The notes below the pieces were generated by a model. The model saw only the letters and a program-made list of their open reading frames with translations. It was not told the origin of the DNA and did no database searches. A DNA stretch of 64,000 bases, taken from Phycomyces blakesleeanus NRRL 1555(-) (taxonomy: Eukaryota > Mucoromycota > Mucoromycetes > Mucorales > Phycomycetaceae). The stretch is taken from NCBI RefSeq assembly GCF_001638985.1, contig NW_017265135.1, positions 2,037,223-2,101,222 of the forward strand. Direction: 5' to 3'. The translations under genes were made by a program, and so were the position numbers. Below, piece after piece: positions 58,064 through 64,000 of the stretch; positions within the stretch are counted from its first letter, which is position 1; each line of letters opens with the position of its first letter.

Positions 58064-58910
58064 ATGGCATCTCACTCTAGCTATCCACAATGCAATCCTA
58101 GACAAGGTGCTCCTCTCAACCTACCACCCTTGTTCAATACTATGCATTTTTATCCGGATACTCCCTTTGGACATGATAATACAACCCATCCAACACATCA
58201 CCTCAACCACTACAACTACCTCAACCACAATAATAGCAACAACAACAACAACAACAACAATAGCAACAGCAACAATAACAATAACAGATCCCACTACATT
58301 CTCCCGCCACCAGCATCTCTCTACCATCAGCCATACCAGCAACCAATGATTCCTTACATGTATCCTACCCATGAGACACTTACTCCAATTCAGCAACCCT
58401 CAGGCCCACCGCCAAAACAGCAGAAGCGGAGAAGACGATCAGATATCAAGGCCCCTTTCCGCTACAAACTCGTTCCTTTTCAGACCCGCCAATCCCGAAA
58501 GGCCCAAAAGGAGGAAGACGTCGAGAGTCCGCCAACTGAAGAGTCAGCGGCTGCTGTCACTCTTGTGTCATTTGCTAGCCGACAGATCCACAGTGTAGAA
58601 AGTCGATTTGGCGAACACAAACAACAAAATAAGAAACAGCAACAAGATACGCGTTTAAAGAGAAGTGAAGGATGTGCACCAGAGCTGAGTCATAGTTCGT
58701 GTCTCCAACGTCATCAAGACGAAGAGGAAGATCGACGAAGCATGAACACTCAGCAGTCTCAGATCCTAGAGGTAAAAAAAAAAAAAAAAAAACAAACAAC
58801 ATTTCTTACTGATGTAAATTATATCTTATTTATCCTTTACTCTAAAATAGGCAGCACAAATCCTTATGAACATTTCTAGCTGTGGGATGCGTATGAATGC
58901 AGTACACTAA
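58064..58910 (+). CDS. Low-complexity Asn/Gln-rich protein with basic core, 255 aa (unknown)
   Basis: Exons 58064-58771 and 58851-58910. The second exon was chosen because it follows AAAATAG and closes in frame as AAQILMNISSCGMRMNAVH. The protein has an Asn tract (about 50-75, alternating with Ser), a Pro/Tyr-rich stretch, a basic patch QQKRRRRSDIKAPFRYK at about 119-135 that could be a nuclear localisation signal, and a polar, Gln/Glu-rich C-terminal half (RHQDEEEDRRSM). The terminal LE-AAQILMNIS is reminiscent of a short conserved helix at the end of some fungal regulators. Together this suggests a nuclear regulatory protein, but that is inference. The first intron base follows a run of 18 A, and length errors there would not affect coding. 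Confidence 0.72.
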
Positions 58911-60397
58911 CCAGGCCAACTCCAACCAAGCCATAAATCATCTCTCTTACACCCCCAAAAAAAAGATAAATAATAATAATAATAATAGTAATAGTAATAA
59001 TCTTATTGCCATCAATTTCTACAAAGTAACCCTCCCTTCCCCTTCTACCTCCTTTCCTTTATTATTACTATTACTATTATTATTATTATTTTATTCAAAT
59101 TCACCAAATTCGCCAAATTCCTCTGTACAAAAAAAATTATATTATTTATAAATTCACTACCAACATTTGCTCTTCTTCTTCTTCTTCTTATTCTTATTTT
59201 CATTCATATAATTTTTTTTTGCTGTAAAAGACACATACAAATATTATTATTATTATTCTTTAGTTATTTATTTATTTGGTTACTCAAAAATCCATTGAAA
59301 ATAGAAAGGCAACAATGATCATGAGTGAGAAGCTCGGCTCCGTAATTCCGACCATCGTACGGCCCACAATTTCCCTTTTTTATTATTCTTCGTATTATTT
59401 TATTATTTTTTAGTTTTTTAGTATTAAACTATCAAAACTGACAAGATACAAAAAAAACACGTACAAATGCACACGTTTTATATTCTATTTATTTAAATAT
59501 AATTAAAAATAAGCAAAATGCCATAATTTTATTTTACAAATAAATATATCAATAATATATTAAGCTGTCGTTTCTGGGTTTAAATTTCCAATTGTTTTCG
59601 ATATCCCTTTTCATCGGAATTATACTTTTTCAATATGTCACATTTTTTTGCACTTGTCACACACACACACACATTGTACTCAAACATTTGTATATGTTCC
59701 GATATTCATTATATTATATTATTTTATATTATATATACTTTAGTAAGGATAAATTTAACAATAGCCATAAGAGATGTATTTAAATGAATGGAATATGTAG
59801 TTCCAGAAAGAGGTTATATATAATTAGGTATATAATTATGTATCTTTGTAGGTAGACAGGTCTTTATCTATGTTATTCAATTTAAACCAATTTCAAGCTT
59901 TTTTGATCTTAATTAAGTATTACTGTCGAATGATAAGTTTTGACATGCATTTATATATATATTATATTACAAAGGGTAATTAGCTACCCTGTGGAATGTT
60001 CACTCTAAGGAAAATTTATTTATTTGCTTTACAACATTGTCATCAAGCAATCAGTTTCAAATGAAATTTATACACACAAAAATACAATGAGATAAATTAA
60101 CGTTTATTGAAATGTCAATAAATAAAATCAATCAATAGACACTAGAGTCAGGTAAATACATATAAACTTGTGTACTTTTCACTTATATACAGATTTGAGC
60201 TGGCAGCATTTGCAATCGAAAACATACAACTTCTTTATATATAAAAACATACTCTCTCTTCTATCATTATAACCATTCTCCCCAAAAAAACAAAGAAAAT
60301 CTTCGTTTCTTTCTCCGGAAAGTTTATACACTTCTTTTTTTTTAATATTTCCTTTCTTTCTTCCTTCAACTTCCTTACTCTGCCTAATTATCTTGCA
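58911..60397. promoter_or_regulatory. 1.5-kb spacer and GH9 promoter
   Basis: No gene seen. ATA/ATT triplet repeats (58970-59000, 59065-59090), CTT repeats (59171-59189) and a pyrimidine-rich tract (60330-60390) immediately before the GH9 start codon. Confidence 0.5.
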
Positions 60398-62727
60398 ATG
60401 CATACCTTGTTAACCTTTTCTATAGCCTTATTTCTGACAGGACTTGTCAGGGCTGATGATGACACCAGTCCTCTCACATTTCCTGTGAAGCCTCCTCCTG
60501 AGGGACCCTATGTCGCCCCCCTCGAACCAAAATACAATTATGCAGAAGTAATGCACAAAAGCTATCTATTCTACCACGCACAAAAATCTGGTAATCTTCC
60601 GTATCAACGCATGGCCTGGCGTGGTGATTCATGCAAGGTCTGTGTGGGCGACTATGGTGAAGATCTTTCGCATGGCTGGTACGAAGCCGCCAATACCATG
60701 AAGTGGGGTCTTCCGTTCGGTTGGACAGTAACTCAGCTGGCCTTTAACATCATGATGTTTGAAGACTCGATGAACTCCATAGACGAGTTGGCAGAAGGTC
60801 TTGAATTATTGAAATGGGGTGCAGGTAAATCAACTTTTTTTTTAAAAAAAATAATTAATTAAATAATTAATTAATTAGGATATTTATTCATCAAACTCAC
60901 CAATATACTATATATACACTTTTATGCATATGCATGCATCTAATAAACAACAGATTATCTTGTAAATGCTCATCACAACGATACCCATATTGTCGGCCAA
61001 CTGGGCACATCAGCCCTTGGCCCCATCTCCAAGCAAATCGAGTTGGATGTCGACTTCAACTATTGGGGACCGCCCGAAGAATACGAGCAGTGGGTTCCCA
61101 CAGGTCTTCCTCACAAGGCATATTATATCACACCCGATAATCCATCTTCTGAAATTGCTGGCGAATATAGTGCTGCCTTAGCAGCTATATCCATTCCCTG
61201 GCGTAAACATAATGCAACCTTTGCAGACGAGCTTGTAGATCGGGCCAAGCGAATGTACAATTTCGCAACCGAAAATCCCGGAAGTTACGTATCATCGCGT
61301 CAGAATGCCTATCAATGGGCCGCGTTTTGGTATCCCTCGACTCGCTTCGAAGACGAATTGGCCTGGAGTGCGGCCTGGATCTATGCGGCCACAAAGGAGC
61401 CCGAGTGGCTCGAGCGCGCAAAAAAGTGGTACAATGCATCGTCAGATTCATGGCAAGAATACTCTTGGGACGAAAAGGGCGGTGCTTTACATACTCTCTT
61501 GTATGCTGTCACAAAAGAAGACATATTTTACAAAAACGCAATGGATTATTTCAATCAGTTCCTCCCTAGTCCTAAACAGATCGTCAAGTTTACACCGCGC
61601 GGTTTGGCTTATATCGAACACTGGGGATCGGTTGGATATTCAGGAAATGTGGCCTTTTTAATGATGGCCTTTGCAAAATCTATTGGTTATGATAAACCAG
61701 AATCAGAAGCCCTGACAACATTTTCCATCCAGCAGATCAATTATGCTCTTGGTGATTATGGCTACAGTTGGGTGGTTGGGTAAGTTACTTGAAGTTGTGT
61801 TAAAAAAAATCAAGAAGAAGAATAAGGGATTAAACTCGGACTAACAATTGTTACTGTTGCTATTGCTATTGATTAGCTTTGGCGACAACTATCCAAGCAA
61901 ACCTTATCACAAATCATCTTACAACTCGTACATTGACTATCCAATGCGGGGTCAGTTTCAAGACAAGGTCGAAGAAGACTTTTCAGAGAGCAAGACAGGC
62001 CAGCGATTTATTCTTTATGGGGCTGTCGAAGGCGGTCCTAATGTGGATGACAGCTGGCACGACGATCGGACAAACTATGAGTACTCGGAAGTCACCCAGG
62101 ATTACAATGCAGCCTGGACAGGTAAAGAATCGTGATTTAATAGCCATGCTTTTGGTTACTACCTTTTTTTTTCTTTCTTTCTATTTCTAATATAATACTA
62201 ATTTATATATATATATATGTTCCTTTATTCTGGTTTGGTTTGATCTGTTAATATTATACTTAGGCGCCATCGCTGGTTTGATTGATTACTATGGAGCCGA
62301 CAAGTTCGAGCCTTATACTGATTGTGATCTTGATCTGGGATGGTCTCATCCAAATGCTTCCGATCCCCCTGCATGGCCAGATGATGATTGTTACCACACC
62401 TGTAATACGGGATGCCCACGCGGAGAGATGAAATCTTCGTACTCGTGGCGCTTATTGATGGAACCAGAAACAATCAAAGGCAATATGGACACACTTTATC
62501 CCGGTGAAGGCGATGTTCGTGCCGCGACTTTTGAAGGAAGCAAGGTCGATGACCATCCAACTCACATGGCTAATGCTCCTCCTGATGTCAATCGGCCAGG
62601 TAATAGCAGTCGAGGAAAACATGGAATAAATACCCAAAGCTCAGTAGCCTCGACCTCGTTTGTTCGAAACATGTCTATCGCAAGTGCTGGCTTGCTTGCC
62701 TTGACCACCGCCTTTTTGTTCTTTTAA
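60398..62727 (+). CDS. Secreted GH9 (endoglucanase-type) glycoside hydrolase, probably GPI-anchored
   Basis: Exons 60398-60824, 60954-61779, 61877-62121 and 62264-62727 give 653 aa. Signal peptide at 1-19 (MHTLLTFSIALFLTGLVRA). The (alpha/alpha)6 GH9 fold is recognised from RMAWRGDS, DLSHGWYEAANTMKWGLP, LLKWGADYLVNAH, the proximal PSSEIAGEYSAALAA, ELAWSAAWIYAAT, VVGFGDNYPSKPYHKSSY and the C-terminal block DDRTNYEYSEVTQDYNAAW. The last holds the presumed acid Glu489 and the conserved DYNA. GH9 enzymes cut beta-1,4-glucan by inversion. The usual base motif DAGD is EAAN here (residues 96-99), so canonical catalysis is doubtful. The tail has Cys-rich C-x3-C segments, a Ser/Asn-rich linker and a hydrophobic end (SAGLLALTTAFLFF) typical of a GPI signal; role at the cell wall is inferred. 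Confidence 0.9.
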
Positions 62728-63210
62728 AAATTCCCATATATTAAAAATTGATATTTTTATTTTATTTTTCTTTTATATAAAAAGTATATATCTATGCATG
62801 TATGTATGCAAGTTAAAGAAGTTTGTCTGTTAAAATACAAAAAAAAATCAAGCATAATAAAAAAACACACACGCACAATCATATAGCAGAACGATAGCTT
62901 TATATAAAATATTTGATTCTTCTAGACTTGGTTTAAATTATACATATTTAAGCACACAAATGTGTATTTGTGTATGTGCTTTGTTTTTTTTTTCTTTCTT
63001 TCTTTGGAGGGGTCTGATTATATTTAACCAGAATAATCACTTGGTCGTATTTAATATTCATTATTACACTGTTAAATATTTGTAATGATTATAGTAATGT
63101 ATCAGAACTAAAGCCGCATTGATAGATGAGGATTAAATAGGTTATTTTAGGTCGTGCACGTAAACACCAAAAAAAAAATACTATTCACTAGGAATCACAT
63201 AAACGCAACT
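62728..63210. other. Convergent spacer, GH9 / RNF10 homologue
   Basis: AT-rich 3' flanks of two convergent genes with AATAAA-type motifs on both strands. No gene seen. Confidence 0.55.
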
Positions 63211-64000
63211 TTATTTCTTTCCGCGCTTCTTCTTTGACTTGACAGTAACTTTAATATGCTCTGACCACTCATTAGACGCCTGTTCTTCTTCTTGTGCCAC
63301 AGCATTGGTTCCCCAGACTGTCTTTGGCCCACGAGAAGACTCTTGCGCAGATTGGGCAATTGCTTGAGCCAGCATAGCTTCATTCTCTTCCACTGACATG
63401 GGCTGGTTGATTTTAAAGAAGGGATCATTGTCAATCAGCTGTTGGTTTTCTTGGCGTGAAGATTGGGCCTGCTTCTTTTGTTTGGCCTCGGCAATTTTCA
63501 AATCTTTCTCTTCCCGTCTGACTCTGTCCTTTCGCTTTTTCGCTCTCGTGGTAAGTTCATCTAAAGAGAATGTATATATATATTAGCAGATGTTATAGCC
63601 ATTATAACAAATATATATAACAATTGTCAATAAGTAAATTACTTACGCTCAAATGCATCTAAACTTTCTTTTGGGACAAGTCGTTTGAGATCAACTTCCA
63701 AAAATGTCACATCACACCCTAGTGGAAGATGGGACAAGTGCTTACACCTTTTTCTCAAATCCTCTGTCATAGTGGTTTCTTCTATTCCTGTGGCCACAAC
63801 CTCAATATGTTTTGGAAAGTGTTCATATTCTCTGTACGAATGTTTGAGCACTCTAACGTCTAGTGGATGTAGATACACGTGCTGTCCATCATCAGCCTGG
63901 AAAAAGTAGTAGTCGGTCAACGATGAAGTCGAGACGCCCTTGTCCTTTGCCTGCCGGTATTGCCCATTATTATTATTATTATTATTATAATTATTATAAT
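63211..64000 (-). CDS. RNF10/Mag2 homologue, C-terminal part (5' end lies right of the window)
   Basis: RNF10 (yeast Mag2) is a RING-type E3 ligase linked to ubiquitination of stalled or collided ribosomes. Only the 3' part is here: exon 63647 to beyond 64000 and terminal exon 63211-63560, joined with phase kept (DAFE|R/H-ELTTRAKKRKD). Seen: TDYYFFQADDGQHVYLHPLD then VRVLKHSYREYEHFPKHI, and TEDLRKRCKHLSHLPLGCD, VTFLEVDL, VPKESLDAF. These match the RNF10 segment (FYFYQAEDGQHMFLHP..., RHRYLSHLPLTCEF) after the RING finger. The basic coiled end (RVRREEKDLKIAEAKQKKQ) and the final KSKKKRGKK are also family-like. Just upstream an Asn tract (AAT repeat 63966-64000) interrupts the domain. The RING itself is not in the window. 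Confidence 0.88.

Overview
The window is nuclear DNA from a filamentous fungus, most likely an early-diverging (Mucoromycota, zygomycete-type) lineage. This is an inference. The genes carry many short GT-AG introns (about 50-180 nt, with a minority of GC-AG donors), and AT-rich spacers full of microsatellites separate more GC-balanced exons. Gene content also fits: a WNK kinase, a Grx3 with two glutaredoxin domains, a family GH9 glycanase and a decayed TnpB/Fanzor-type element are unusual in Dikarya but expected in basal fungi. I saw no rRNA, tRNA, CRISPR array or organellar DNA. All exon models were made by hand from frame, splice consensus and protein-family knowledge. They are not checked against transcripts.

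Layout. 1-9.1 kb, all minus strand: 5' part of mitochondrial EF-Tu, a DinB-like four-helix protein, a small spliced one-TM protein, and a 24-exon MMS19. 11-13 kb (+): URC4-type DUF1688 uracil-catabolism protein. 15-16.6 kb (-): Yap1/Pap1-like bZIP redox regulator. 18-19 kb (+): PRELI/Ups lipid-transfer protein. 20.8-23.3 kb (+): 819-aa mostly disordered protein with a possible WWE-like C-terminal module. 25.7-30.3 kb (+): PPP4R1-like HEAT scaffold. 31.5-32 kb (-): NDUFA4/B12D. 33.4-35.3 kb (-): F-box protein. 36.6-40.5 kb: divergent pair of Dug1-type dipeptidase (-) and Ysc84/Lsb3 actin protein (+).

41.6-49.9 kb is the accessory part. Two spliced genes encode proteins that begin Met-Gly and end in a glycine-rich tail finishing in a C-terminal Cys. 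Between them lies a multiply interrupted TnpB/Fanzor-like relic. A possible third, broken start of the same family lies further on, next to a LITAF-domain gene.

50-55.6 kb (-): WNK kinase with a C-terminal SAM-like segment, and a Trx-Grx-Grx Grx3. 58-62.7 kb (+): a lineage-specific low-complexity protein and a secreted, probably GPI-anchored GH9 protein whose usual DAGD catalytic-base motif reads EAAN. The right edge (-) holds the 3' part of an RNF10/Mag2 homologue.

Several genes share cell roles without forming a cluster. EF-Tu, NDUFA4, PRELI and perhaps the small TM protein are mitochondrial. MMS19 and Grx3 both serve cytosolic/nuclear iron-sulfur protein assembly. Yap1, Grx3 and Dug1 relate to redox and glutathione metabolism.
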